Origin: Gemmatimonadota bacterium
Lineage (GTDB): Bacteria; Latescibacterota; UBA2968; UBA8231
Direction: 5' to 3'
DNA length: 17,397 nt
NCBI GenBank assembly: GCA_028875335.1
Contig: JAPPEF010000284.1
Location: 1 to 17,397 of the forward strand
In this document: positions 1 through 7,211 of the stretch, one piece after another
Numbering within the stretch: position 1 is the first letter of the stretch
Layout: the number at the start of each line of letters is the position of its first letter
The notes under the pieces: model-generated
Database searches by the model: none
What the model was told of the DNA's origin: nothing
Seen by the model: only the letters and a program-made list of their open reading frames with translations
Translations under genes and position numbers: made by a program

Positions 1-232
1 TGGTGTTGATCTCGACGAAGCGGTCTTGATCATCGGGCATGTCCTCTTCGGCGAATATCGCCTCGACTGGGCACTCCGGTTCGCAGGCACCGCAATCGAT
101 GCACTCGTCCGGGTCAATGTAGAGCATGGGCTCGCCTTCGCCGTCGATCGGATGGATGCAGTCCACGGGGCAGACCTCGACACAGGCCTTGTCTTTGACG
201 TCGATGCAGGTTTCGGTGATGTAGTAAGCCAT
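1..232 (-). CDS. fdxA: 7Fe ferredoxin (FdxA type), 3' end outside window
   Basis: Small electron carrier with one [3Fe-4S] and one [4Fe-4S] cluster, cytoplasmic. The visible 77 residues start [20 protein letters not shown]. Cysteines sit at 9, 17, 21, 25, 44, 47, 50 and 54. Compared with the well-studied Azotobacter ferredoxin I pattern, C9/C17/C54 would hold the 3Fe cluster, C21/C44/C47/C50 the 4Fe cluster, and C25 would be the extra non-ligand cysteine. An acidic tail follows ([11 protein letters not shown]), and the stop codon lies beyond base 1. The ATG at 232 is preceded by GGGAGG five bases upstream. It lies downstream of the siroheme reductase and a small unknown gene on the same strand, so it may supply electrons to that enzyme (inference). 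The family assignment is firm; the physiological partner is not shown by sequence. Confidence 0.95.
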   Translation of the reverse strand, partial: MAYYITETCIDVKDKACVEVCPVDCIHPIDGEGEPMLYIDPDECIDCGACEPECPVEAIFAEEDMPDDQDRFVEINT

Positions 233-237
233 GGGTT

Positions 238-243
238 CCTCCC
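238..243 (-). promoter_or_regulatory. Ribosome binding site of the ferredoxin gene
   Basis: On the minus strand this reads GGGAGG, five bases before the ATG at 232. It fixes the start of the ferredoxin. Confidence 0.75.
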
Positions 244-293
244 AATAGGTGATGCTATTGCTTCATTGTTTCTTTGAATTGGGAACTATCGCA

Positions 294-321
294 AAAATAC
301 GGGCCACTTTGTCCCTGTCAA
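294..321 (-). promoter_or_regulatory. Putative sigma70 promoter of the ferredoxin gene
   Basis: On the minus strand a perfect TTGACA (321-316) is followed after 16 bp by TATTTT (299-294), which matches four of six -10 bases. It is about 60 bp upstream of the ferredoxin start. The -35 contains the TGA stop codon of the upstream unknown gene (320-318), so promoter and gene end overlap. Confidence 0.55.
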
Positions 322-896
322 GCGGCGAGATTGCCTAGCAGAGCGGCTGCGTCAGCGTCGGTTTGACAGCGTATTCTCAGATTGAGGCGTAACTCGGGGG
401 TGGGGTCGCGCTCCACGGCGTACTCGGCACCGGCGAAGAGTTGAGCGAGTATCGGGTCGAGGGCAGTCCGCAGGGCGTTTTCGCCTGCTTCGTCGTTGGT
501 TGCGTTGAGGCGGTCGTTGGCTACTAGGGACACATCGCCACTGCGAAATTTGACTTTGCCCACTAGACTGGGCTCTTCTTCGAGGCGTCGGCAGGCGGTG
601 AGCGCAGCTTTGAAGGCACTGGCAAGCCGTTCGGTTAGGTCTCCGTCTGCGGGTTGTTTGCGCGAGTAGAGCAAGCCCATCTCGGCGCTGTGGTTGTCGA
701 GGCTGTAGTTGGCTTCGTGGCCGACGAGCAGGGTCTGGGGCCCCTCATCTAGATGGCTGTAGTCGGCCACGTCTATGAGGACTTCGTCTGGGGTTGTCGG
801 GATCCAGCTATTGAAGATGCGAAAAGCCTCTTCGGCCGATAGGGACGCGGGATCTTCGAGATAGAATTTGACGTTGATGCGCTGTAGAGATTCCAT
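318..896 (-). CDS. Protein of unknown function, 192 aa, next to siroheme reductase
   Basis: Not recognised. The protein starts MESLQRINVKFYLEDP and ends RIRCQTDADAAALLGNLAA. It has no signal peptide, no membrane segment and no cysteine-rich metal motif, so it is probably a soluble cytoplasmic protein of mixed alpha/beta structure. The residues ALRTALDPILAQLF look like one amphipathic helix, and the ends look strand-rich. The ATG lies six bases after the reductase stop (903), with no convincing Shine-Dalgarno sequence, which suggests translational coupling to the reductase. Being between the reductase and a ferredoxin, it may serve sulfite/nitrite reduction (cofactor insertion, regulation or an accessory subunit), but that is inference from position alone. 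Base composition and codon use match the neighbours. Confidence 0.8.
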   Translation of the reverse strand: MESLQRINVKFYLEDPASLSAEEAFRIFNSWIPTTPDEVLIDVADYSHLDEGPQTLLVGHEANYSLDNHSAEMGLLYSRKQPADGDLTERLASAFKAALTACRRLEEEPSLVGKVKFRSGDVSLVANDRLNATNDEAGENALRTALDPILAQLFAGAEYAVERDPTPELRLNLRIRCQTDADAAALLGNLAA

Positions 897-902
897 AGAG
901 AC

Positions 903-3146
903 TCAAGCGGTAGTGCCGGCGGGGACGGCGATTTTGTCGTAGCAGGTGTACGCACCTTCGATGAAGAGTTGCGCTTCCTCGATAAATCGGTGGACTTGCA
1001 CCTTGGTCAATTCGCTCGGCGGGTTCTGATGGGCAGCGAAGAGATAGTTGGCAAATTTCGGGAAGAACAATTCGCTGTCGTAGAAGCGCGCGCGGAATTC
1101 GGCCACCACCACCTCGGGCGTTTCCGGTACATCGTAGAATTGCTCTTTGACTAGGGCGCGGGCCGAACGCAGCATCGCGTTCAACGCACCCTGCCAAGCG
1201 GTTTCTAGCTGGCCCTCGTCAAAGGCGACTTGCGCTTCAAAAACCTCGCGCTCGGCCGCGGCGATTTCCATGGTCGTGATGGAAACGACCTCGCCGGCGC
1301 ACTCGCCCTTGCCGAGGTCATCCATGGTAAACTCGCGGGTGTCGCCCCAGTCTTGGTAGTACCAACTGTTTTCCTCGTGGGACGGCACTTGAGTCAGATC
1401 TTCGAGCATGGCCTTGACTTCGCGCTTGCCGATGCGCGTGATGAAGTCCTTGAAGGTCTCGTCATCGGCACGCTCGGCGACAAAGTGCTGGGCCAAGCGG
1501 GTGACGACTTCGGGGATGTTCTTGGAGGGTACGGCACCCGTGGCCAAGCCGAAGGAGCCGGCGTTTTCCCGCCATTGGCCGCCCAAGACGACCTGAAAGT
1601 GCGGCACGGTGATGCCGTTGATCTTGCGGCTGTTGCCGTAGAAGCCGATGTCGGCGGCGTGGTGTTGGCCGCAGGAGTTGAAGCAGCCGCTGATCTTGAT
1701 CCGCAGGGCCTCGATGGCCTCGTTGAGCTGGCCGTTTTCCTCACTGAGACGATTGCGCAACTCAGCGGCTAGGCCGCGCGAGGAGGCAATGCCTAACTTG
1801 CAGGTGTCGGTGCCAGGGCAGGCCGTTACGTCGGCAATGGTCCCGGCACCAGACTCGGCGAGGCCGAGGGATACGAGTTCGTCGTAGAGGTGGGGCAGAT
1901 CGGTTTCGCTGACCCAGCGCAGGACGAGGTTTTGCTCGACAGTGGTGCGAACGGTTTCGCGGACGTAGCGCCGACTGATGTCAGCTAATGTGCGTAGTTG
2001 GCTAGAGGTTATATCGCCCAGCGGCAGAACCACGGTGGCGACTGCATAGCCTTCTTGGCGCTGCGCATAGACGTTGGTGCGGTGCCATTCGGCGAAGCCT
2101 TCGCTCGCGGTTGCGCCGTTGAGAGCTTGGCCCGGCTTGAGGGGCTGCTCGTCGGTGGCGTGCAGATCGTCTAAGAACGCGGTCCAACTCGGGTCTTCGG
2201 GCAGGATGGCGCGTTCTTCCAATACCAAGCGGCGGAATTCCTCAATGCCTAATTTGGCGACCAAGAACTTAATGCGAGCGCGATTGCGGTTTTTCTTTTC
2301 GCCGAGGCGGGCAAAGACCCGGGCGATGGCCTGGGCAATGGGCAGCAATTCCTCGGCGGGTACGAACTCGTCGAAGAGCTGGGCTTGGTGTGGCACCGCG
2401 CCCAAACCGCCGCCGACGTAGAGCTTAAAGCCGCGCTTTTCCTCACCGTCGATGGTCTTGACCACGGCGATGCCGCCGAGGTCGTGCATGTTGGTCAGGC
2501 CGCAGGCTTCGTGTTGGCAGCCGGAAAAGGCGATCTTGAATTTGCGCCCGAAGTCTTGGCAGTCGGGATGCCCGAGCAGGAAGCGCATGAGGGCTTGGGC
2601 ATAGGGGGTTACGTCAAAGGTTTCCGTGCGGCAGACGCCGGAGAGGGGGCAGGCGGTGACGTTGCGCACTGAGTTGCCGCAGGCCTCGCGAGTGGTGATG
2701 CCTACCGAGGCTAGGCGGCGCATCAGGTCGGGCGTGTCTTCGAGGTGGACGAAGTGGATTTGGAAGTCTTGGCGCGTGGTGACGTGCAGGATTTCCTCGG
2801 AGTACTCTTCGGCCACGTCGGCCAGCACTTCCATCTGTTCGGCCGTCAGCCCGCCGAATGGGATTTTGATCCGCATCATGCCCGGGGCGTGCCAGACTGT
2901 GTCTGGCCCCTTGGTCTGATGCTCGGGGAAGAGTAGCTGTTGCGTCTGGGTGCCGTCGTAGCGCTGGCCGTTGTCGTAGCGCTGGCCGTACACGCCGCGG
3001 CGCAACCGCGTTTCGGCGAAGAGCTTCTCCTCCATCTTGCCCTGCTTGCGCAGGTGGATTTGAGTCTCGAAGGTGTCGATTTCATCGGCTAGCTCAGCGG
3101 ACATTTGCCCGGCTAGTCTTTCTTTCCAACTGCTTGCTGTGCTCAT
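903..3146 (-). CDS. Ferredoxin-type siroheme nitrite/sulfite reductase with C-terminal extension
   Basis: Six-electron reduction of nitrite to ammonia or sulfite to sulfide using siroheme and a [4Fe-4S] cluster. Numbering from the ATG at 3146 (747 aa), the cluster ligands are C443, C449 (TACPGTDTC) and C488, C492 (GCFNSC). The anion-binding R201-K202-F203-K204 matches the RKFK of the E. coli hemoprotein. N-terminal and middle ferredoxin-like half-domains (IPFGGLTAEQ; VVLPLGDITSSQ) form the usual internal duplication. After about residue 585 comes an extra, mostly helical region of about 160 residues rich in Glu, Phe and Ala, absent from standard enzymes of about 550-570 residues. A TTG at 3179 could extend the protein by 11 residues, but AGAGGCGG sits eight bases before the ATG at 3146. 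Sequence alone does not settle sulfite versus nitrite. Confidence 0.93.
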   Translation of the reverse strand: MSTASSWKERLAGQMSAELADEIDTFETQIHLRKQGKMEEKLFAETRLRRGVYGQRYDNGQRYDGTQTQQLLFPEHQTKGPDTVWHAPGMMRIKIPFGGLTAEQMEVLADVAEEYSEEILHVTTRQDFQIHFVHLEDTPDLMRRLASVGITTREACGNSVRNVTACPLSGVCRTETFDVTPYAQALMRFLLGHPDCQDFGRKFKIAFSGCQHEACGLTNMHDLGGIAVVKTIDGEEKRGFKLYVGGGLGAVPHQAQLFDEFVPAEELLPIAQAIARVFARLGEKKNRNRARIKFLVAKLGIEEFRRLVLEERAILPEDPSWTAFLDDLHATDEQPLKPGQALNGATASEGFAEWHRTNVYAQRQEGYAVATVVLPLGDITSSQLRTLADISRRYVRETVRTTVEQNLVLRWVSETDLPHLYDELVSLGLAESGAGTIADVTACPGTDTCKLGIASSRGLAAELRNRLSEENGQLNEAIEALRIKISGCFNSCGQHHAADIGFYGNSRKINGITVPHFQVVLGGQWRENAGSFGLATGAVPSKNIPEVVTRLAQHFVAERADDETFKDFITRIGKREVKAMLEDLTQVPSHEENSWYYQDWGDTREFTMDDLGKGECAGEVVSITTMEIAAAEREVFEAQVAFDEGQLETAWQGALNAMLRSARALVKEQFYDVPETPEVVVAEFRARFYDSELFFPKFANYLFAAHQNPPSELTKVQVHRFIEEAQLFIEGAYTCYDKIAVPAGTTA

Positions 3147-3154
3147 GCCTAAAA

Positions 3155-3162
3155 CCGCCTCT
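3155..3162 (-). promoter_or_regulatory. Ribosome binding site choosing the ATG at 3146
   Basis: The minus-strand AGAGGCGG is eight bases upstream of ATG 3146. The alternative TTG at 3179 has only AAGG upstream, so the ATG is preferred. Confidence 0.6.
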
Positions 3163-3194
3163 GTGTGGTGGTTGTCCAATCAAACCTTATTAAC

Positions 3195-3220
3195 ATTATA
3201 GATTTGCAAGAGACTGTCAA
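3195..3220 (-). promoter_or_regulatory. Promoter-like sequence before the siroheme reductase
   Basis: On the minus strand a perfect TTGACA (3220-3215) is followed by a perfect TATAAT (3200-3195), but only 14 bp separate them, short for sigma70. With the same -35, TAATGT after 16 bp is a poorer but better-spaced -10. The galU stop codon TGA (3219-3217) lies inside TTGACA. Transcription from here would start just before the possible TTG start at 3179. Confidence 0.45.
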
Positions 3221-4074
3221 GATGAGTCGTCCGCTAGTTTTTCTTGCAAATAGGCGCGGATTTGCGCTCCCCATTCCGGGTCGTCGAGCGCGTAGTCGAT
3301 AAAGCTTGCAAAATAAGACAGGTGGTTGCCAATGTCGCAGCGCTGCTCGTCTGCGCTCAAGCGCACCGCGCGCACCGGGTTACCGGCGGCGATTAGGGCG
3401 GCAATGGCATCGGTGAGATATACCTCGCCGCTCGGCGAGGGCGCAGTGGCACGGATGTGGGCGAAAATGGTCGGAGAAAACACGTAGCGCGCGCTAACGG
3501 CTAGACGGCTGGGGGTTTGCGCGGGTGTTGGTTTTTCGAGGATGGCGGTCAGTTTGGAATCTTCGGCTGTGGCTACTTCGGGCACCAAGATGCCGTAGTG
3601 GTGCATCCGGTCTTCGGACACTTCGTACGCGCCGATGGTGCAGGCGGCGCAGTGGCGCAGGTGGGAGTCGATCATCCGCTGCAATAGGGGGCGGCCGTTG
3701 GGGGTGCGCACGATGCTGTCGCCAAAGGCCACGACGAAAGGCTCGTCGGCAGCAAAGGCCTCCCCGGTGGCGACCGCAGTGCCGGTGCCGGGGGGCGGGG
3801 GTTGGTGCGCGAAGAAAAACTCGATGCCGCGCTCGCGGTAGCCAAAGTGGCAAGTTGCCGCGCCGCTGTCGTCGAAGTGATTCTCGATCGCGCTTTTGTT
3901 GCGTCCGGTGATGAAGAGGATTTGGCGGATGCCAGCGGTTGCTAGTTCTTCGACGACGTGGTGGACGACCGGCAGACGGCCCACGGGCAGCATTTCCTTA
4001 GACAGGGATTTAGTCGTGGGCAGGAGTCGGGTGCCGAGGCCGGCGACCGGCACGATGGCTTTGGCGATGTTCAT
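3217..4074 (-). CDS. galU: UTP-glucose-1-phosphate uridylyltransferase
   Basis: Makes UDP-glucose from UTP and glucose-1-phosphate for envelope polysaccharide and nucleotide-sugar pathways; cytoplasmic. The 285-residue product has the sugar-nucleotidyltransferase signature GLGTRLLP at residues 12-19, with K22 and the following KEMLPVG at 26-32. The metal-site FGDS, the LEKP loop and GEVYLTDAI (compare GEIQLTDAI in GalU) also fit. Length is close to the usual 290-300. An open frame runs upstream to 4428, but the conserved N-terminus begins exactly at the ATG at 4074, and the extension overlaps the transporter gene on the other strand. The gene is divergent from the Nramp-like operon, with 102 bp between starts. 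A closely related nucleotidyltransferase using another sugar is possible but less likely. Confidence 0.9.
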   Translation of the reverse strand: MNIAKAIVPVAGLGTRLLPTTKSLSKEMLPVGRLPVVHHVVEELATAGIRQILFITGRNKSAIENHFDDSGAATCHFGYRERGIEFFFAHQPPPPGTGTAVATGEAFAADEPFVVAFGDSIVRTPNGRPLLQRMIDSHLRHCAACTIGAYEVSEDRMHHYGILVPEVATAEDSKLTAILEKPTPAQTPSRLAVSARYVFSPTIFAHIRATAPSPSGEVYLTDAIAALIAAGNPVRAVRLSADEQRCDIGNHLSYFASFIDYALDDPEWGAQIRAYLQEKLADDSS

Positions 4075-4114
4075 AGGATGGCTCTCGCAAAAAATATGGT
4101 TGTGCTCTGGGTGT

Positions 4115-4143
4115 TTGACAAGCAGTCGCTGGCGAGATATTAT
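4115..4143 (+). promoter_or_regulatory. Strong sigma70-like promoter of the Nramp-like operon
   Basis: TTGACA (4115-4120), a 17-bp spacer and TATTAT (4138-4143): a perfect -35 and five of six -10 bases at ideal spacing. Expected RNA start is near 4150, giving a leader of about 27 bases that carries AGAGGAG (4162-4168). Confidence 0.75.
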
Positions 4144-4176
4144 GGGCGATTCATCGGTAAAAGAGGAGTTGTTTCT

Positions 4177-5592
4177 ATGAGTGAGGAGCGGCGTTATCCC
4201 GCGCTCAGCGAGGACATGCAGGTGCGCGGTTTGGGGGCCATGCTGCGCATTTTTGGCCCAGGTGCCATCATCGCCTCGGTGACGATTGGCAGCGGCGAGA
4301 CGGTCTTTGCTTCGCGGGGCGGCGCAGTGTTTGGCTACGCCCTGTTGTGGTGCTTTATCGGCGGCGGTTTGATGAAGTTCGTCCAAGTCTATACGGCGGC
4401 GCGCTACATGACCCTGACGGGGGAACATCCGCTCGAACGCTGGAAGTTTTTGCCTGGGCCGCAGGGCTGGGTGGTGTGGGTCATGGCGGTGCTGACCGTG
4501 CTTTGCTTCCCGCTGTGGCTGTCGGGTCTGCCCAAGATGCTCGGCGGGCTGACCGTGTGGATCTTGGGCTGCGAGGGATTGGCGATATGGGGCGATCCTC
4601 GCGTGTGGGGCACGGCCTTTGTCGCCTTGGCCATCGCCATTACCATGGTCCAGAGCTATGGCGCGCTGGAGAAATTTCAGACGGTGGTCGTCGGCGTCCT
4701 GTTGCTGTCGATCCTAACGGCTGCGGCGGCTGCGAAACCCGACTGGCTGGCGGTGCTGATAGGTTCCATCGTGCCGACCATGCCGGCGTATGATCCCTGG
4801 CTGATTAGCAAGTATCCGGCGGTGGCGGCGCGCTCGGCTTGGGTGGAGTTGGGCACCTATCTGGGTGCGATTGGCGGCGGCACGCAGGACTACTTTGGCT
4901 ACATCGGCATGTTGCGGGAGAAGGCTTGGGGCCTGTTGGGTCGCAAGGTGGAGGCTGGAGAGGAAGGCGTAGCCATCGCGCCCGACGGTGAAAATATCGC
5001 CCGAGGTAGAGCTTGGCTGCGGGGGCCATTGGTGGACTCCGGGGTGTCCTTTACCTGCGTGGTGATTTTTACCATGGCCTTTGTGGTACTCGGCGCGGCC
5101 GTGCTCCGCCCTCAACACATTGTGCCGGAGGGGATGCAGCTACTGTCGGTGCAGGCCGATTTCCTCACGATTCTGCATCCAGCCTTGGTCTATTTGTACC
5201 AGTTGGGCGTGTTTACCGCGTTTTTTGGCACCATTATGGCCGCGTACGAGCTCTATACGCGCACTACCCACGAGTGCTTGCGGCCCATCGTCCAGCGGGT
5301 GCGCGAGGTGCCCGTGGGTCGGCTGCGGCCGTGGGTGGTGGGATACTGCGGTATTGGCGGCGTTGCCATTATGTGGATGGGCGGCAATCCGGTGTCAATT
5401 GTGACGCCAGCGGCGATCTTCGGCGGGGTTCTCACCTGCGGTTTGTGGTGCTTGCTGATGGTGTGGACTGACCATCGTTTCTTGCCAGCGCCGCTGCGCA
5501 TGGGGTGGCCGTTGCGGGTGATCAACTTGATAAGCGGCGTCTTCCTCACGGGCTGGGGCCTGCGTGGTGCTTTTGACTTCTTCGTGGGATGA
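4177..5592 (+). CDS. Nramp-related membrane transporter
   Basis: A 471-residue inner-membrane protein with about 11 hydrophobic segments, resembling the Nramp-related branch of metal-ion transporters. The first segment reads FGPGAIIASVTIGSGE (residues 26-41); the family position normally held by DPGN in true Nramp proteins is here IGSGE. A long polar stretch at about residues 205-225 precedes GGGTQDYFGY (233-242), which falls near the region of the Nramp TM6 metal-site helix but lacks MPHN. The start is set by AGAGGAG eight bases before ATG 4177; the frame is open further upstream, but those codons overlap the galU start region. Known Nramp metal ligands are not conserved, so the substrate cannot be named. 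First gene of an operon with two soluble proteins, gaps 6 and 4 bp. Confidence 0.85.
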   Translation: MSEERRYPALSEDMQVRGLGAMLRIFGPGAIIASVTIGSGETVFASRGGAVFGYALLWCFIGGGLMKFVQVYTAARYMTLTGEHPLERWKFLPGPQGWVVWVMAVLTVLCFPLWLSGLPKMLGGLTVWILGCEGLAIWGDPRVWGTAFVALAIAITMVQSYGALEKFQTVVVGVLLLSILTAAAAAKPDWLAVLIGSIVPTMPAYDPWLISKYPAVAARSAWVELGTYLGAIGGGTQDYFGYIGMLREKAWGLLGRKVEAGEEGVAIAPDGENIARGRAWLRGPLVDSGVSFTCVVIFTMAFVVLGAAVLRPQHIVPEGMQLLSVQADFLTILHPALVYLYQLGVFTAFFGTIMAAYELYTRTTHECLRPIVQRVREVPVGRLRPWVVGYCGIGGVAIMWMGGNPVSIVTPAAIFGGVLTCGLWCLLMVWTDHRFLPAPLRMGWPLRVINLISGVFLTGWGLRGAFDFFVG

Positions 5593-5598
5593 AGCGGT

Positions 5599-6735
5599 TT
5601 GCGCGTCTCCGATGACATCTGGACGCAGGTCGAAGCCGTATTGAGCAGCGGCACCCGGCTGGCTTTGGCGACCACTGGCGGGGGCAGCGAACTCATTAGC
5701 TGGCTCTTGAATCATCTTGGGGCTTCGCGCGCGATCGTCGAAGCCCAAGTGCCCTATAGCGAGCGAGCGCTAGCAGCGTATCTGGCTTTTGCGGGGCCGC
5801 ATGGGGCCAATGAGCAAACGGCGCGGGATATGGCGGGACGGGCCTTTGTGCGGGCCGCGTCCTTTGCCGAGCCGGGGCAGGGCTGCATCGGCGTGGGTTG
5901 CAGTGCGGCCTTGGCGACGAGTAGGCTGCGGCGCGGTGCGGATCGGGGCTGTATTGCGCTGCGCTTGGAGTGCGCCTATCACTTGTACACTTTGCGTTTT
6001 GAGAAGGGCGCAGCCGGCCGCTTGGAGCAAGAGGAGGTCTTGAGCCGCTTGGCCTTGGAGGCCATAGTGGAGGCTTGCGGCGGCCCGGTGGCCGGTGCAT
6101 CGCTGCCGGATTTTGCGCATCTTGCTCGGCGCGAGCTGGCGTTGGACGATCCACTGGGTTTGCTGTTTGCGGGCGAGTTGGACGTCGTCGAAATGCGTCC
6201 CGATGGGGTGGTCGCGCCCGAGGTCGAGCGCGGGCAGCGCCTGTTCTTGTCCGGGTCCTTCAACCCGCTGCACGAAGGGCACGAGCAGCTCGTGGCCGCG
6301 GCGGGACGGCTAAGCGGCCGACAACCGAGTCTGGAGCTGTCCATCGAAAATGTCGATAAGCCGCCCCTGCAAAGGAGCGAGGTCGAGCGGCGCTTGGCGC
6401 AGATGCGCGGTCGATTCCCAGTGGTGATGTCGCGGTCGTCGACCTTTTTGCAGAAGGCTCGGCTCTTTGGCGGTTGCCATTTCGCGCTGGGGTACGATAC
6501 GGCCGTGCGGCTCTTGCAGGGTCAGTACTACGAGGAAGGGGAGCCGGGCGTGGTTTCGGCCCTAGAGGAGTTTGCCGCTGGAGGCTGTCGCTTTTGGGTT
6601 GCTGGCCGGGTGGATGGGGATGTGTACCGAACTTTAGCGGATATGGATGTACCTGCAGAGTACGCAGATCTTTTCGCGTCGGTGCCCTTTAGGATGGATA
6701 TCAGCTCTACGGAACTCCGCGCTCGGAAGGATTAG
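5599..6735 (+). CDS. CinA-C-like / nucleotidyltransferase fusion protein
   Basis: 378 residues in two parts. Residues 1-150 resemble the CinA C-terminal (PncC, NMN deamidase) fold: [11 protein letters not shown] (21-31) matches the family SCTGG strand-loop and VPYS (51-54) the TYSN strand. Residues 213-378 form a nucleotidyltransferase of the NMNAT/cytidylyltransferase superfamily with both signatures: [10 protein letters not shown] (219-228) and ISSTELR (368-374). In the CinA-like half the catalytic Ser aligns with T25 and the catalytic Lys of YSNEAK with L58, so deamidase activity is doubtful; the transferase half looks intact. The start is TTG at 5599, six bases after the transporter stop; no in-frame ATG or GTG is better placed, and the in-frame TGA of the transporter is immediately upstream. 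A role in NAD or nucleotide-cofactor salvage is inference. Confidence 0.85.
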   Translation: MRVSDDIWTQVEAVLSSGTRLALATTGGGSELISWLLNHLGASRAIVEAQVPYSERALAAYLAFAGPHGANEQTARDMAGRAFVRAASFAEPGQGCIGVGCSAALATSRLRRGADRGCIALRLECAYHLYTLRFEKGAAGRLEQEEVLSRLALEAIVEACGGPVAGASLPDFAHLARRELALDDPLGLLFAGELDVVEMRPDGVVAPEVERGQRLFLSGSFNPLHEGHEQLVAAAGRLSGRQPSLELSIENVDKPPLQRSEVERRLAQMRGRFPVVMSRSSTFLQKARLFGGCHFALGYDTAVRLLQGQYYEEGEPGVVSALEEFAAGGCRFWVAGRVDGDVYRTLADMDVPAEYADLFASVPFRMDISSTELRARKD

Positions 6736-6739
6736 GACG

Positions 6740-7039
6740 ATGACCGAAGAAGAATGGGAAGAGCCCGAAGCAGTGGAAGTGCCCATCGACGGCACGCTGG
6801 ACTTGCACACGTTCCATCCGCGCGACCTCAAAGAGCTGTTGCCCGACTATTTGGATGCCTGTCGCCAAGCGGGCATTTTGCAGGTGCGCGTTATCCACGG
6901 AAAGGGCACAGGCCAGTTGCGGCGCTCGGTCCACGCCATTTTGGGCCGCTTGCCCGAAGTGGAGTCATTCCGCTTGGCAGGGGAAGGTGGCGGTGGTTGG
7001 GGAGCGACCTTGGTCTGGTTGTCGCCGCTCGACGTTTGA
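6740..7039 (+). CDS. Small Smr-domain protein
   Basis: 99 residues, almost entirely one Smr (MutS2 C-terminal type) domain. Visible motifs are [10 protein letters not shown] (20-29), matching the LDLHG-type motif, and HGKGTGQLR (53-61), matching the HGKGxGxLR motif. Stand-alone Smr proteins are known nucleases or nucleic-acid binding proteins; the role of this one is unknown. An acidic N-terminal tail ([11 protein letters not shown]) precedes the domain. The ATG is four bases after the preceding stop, within TAGGACGATG, so AGGA serves as a close Shine-Dalgarno and translation is probably coupled. No clear terminator hairpin follows; the next gene has its own promoter. Confidence 0.88.
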   Translation: MTEEEWEEPEAVEVPIDGTLDLHTFHPRDLKELLPDYLDACRQAGILQVRVIHGKGTGQLRRSVHAILGRLPEVESFRLAGEGGGGWGATLVWLSPLDV

Positions 7040-7095
7040 CTATGCTAGGCCCCAGATTTTTCTTGATTTATCCCAGTAGGTATATAGCTGTAACA

Positions 7096-7110
7096 AGATT
7101 GTAACAATCT
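7096..7110. promoter_or_regulatory. Perfect palindrome, candidate operator
   Basis: AGATTGTAACAATCT: seven-base arms around a central A. It overlaps the -35 at 7099-7104. The octamer TGTAACAA occurs at 7089-7096 and again at 7100-7107, offset by 11 bp (one helical turn), so two binding sites could lie on one DNA face. The binding protein is unknown. Confidence 0.5.
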
Positions 7111-7127
7111 ACGGCAAACGTTATACT
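7099..7127 (+). promoter_or_regulatory. Promoter of the envelope cassette
   Basis: TTGTAA (7099-7104), a 17-bp spacer and TATACT (7122-7127): four and five consensus matches at ideal spacing. Expected RNA start is near 7134, giving a leader of roughly 75-80 bases before ATG 7212. Confidence 0.6.
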
Positions 7128-7211
7128 TTAAAGGGGTTACAGACTCCTGTGTGCCATTCAGAAGCGCGTAAGGCTGGAATCTCGGTCGCTATCAGAGAAT
7201 CGGTTCTCACC

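Noticed and set aside
1230..1772. 180-codon plus-strand frame opposite the siroheme reductase
   Set aside because: Antisense shadow of a well-supported enzyme gene; no recognisable motif and no ribosome site.
3525..3911. Arg-rich frame opposite galU
   Set aside because: Composition typical of an antisense GC-rich frame, inside a clear enzyme gene.
3958..4176. Upstream extension of the Nramp-like frame
   Set aside because: It overlaps galU, and a strong promoter plus AGAGGAG lie between it and ATG 4177.
4075..4428. N-terminal extension of galU in the same frame
   Set aside because: The conserved nucleotidyltransferase fold begins at the ATG at 4074, and the extension is antisense to the transporter promoter and gene start.
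7149..7211. GTG 7149 as the start of protein A
   Set aside because: It would put 21 polar residues before an otherwise normal signal peptide; GTG is 12 bases from AAAGGGG, which is too far for good use.
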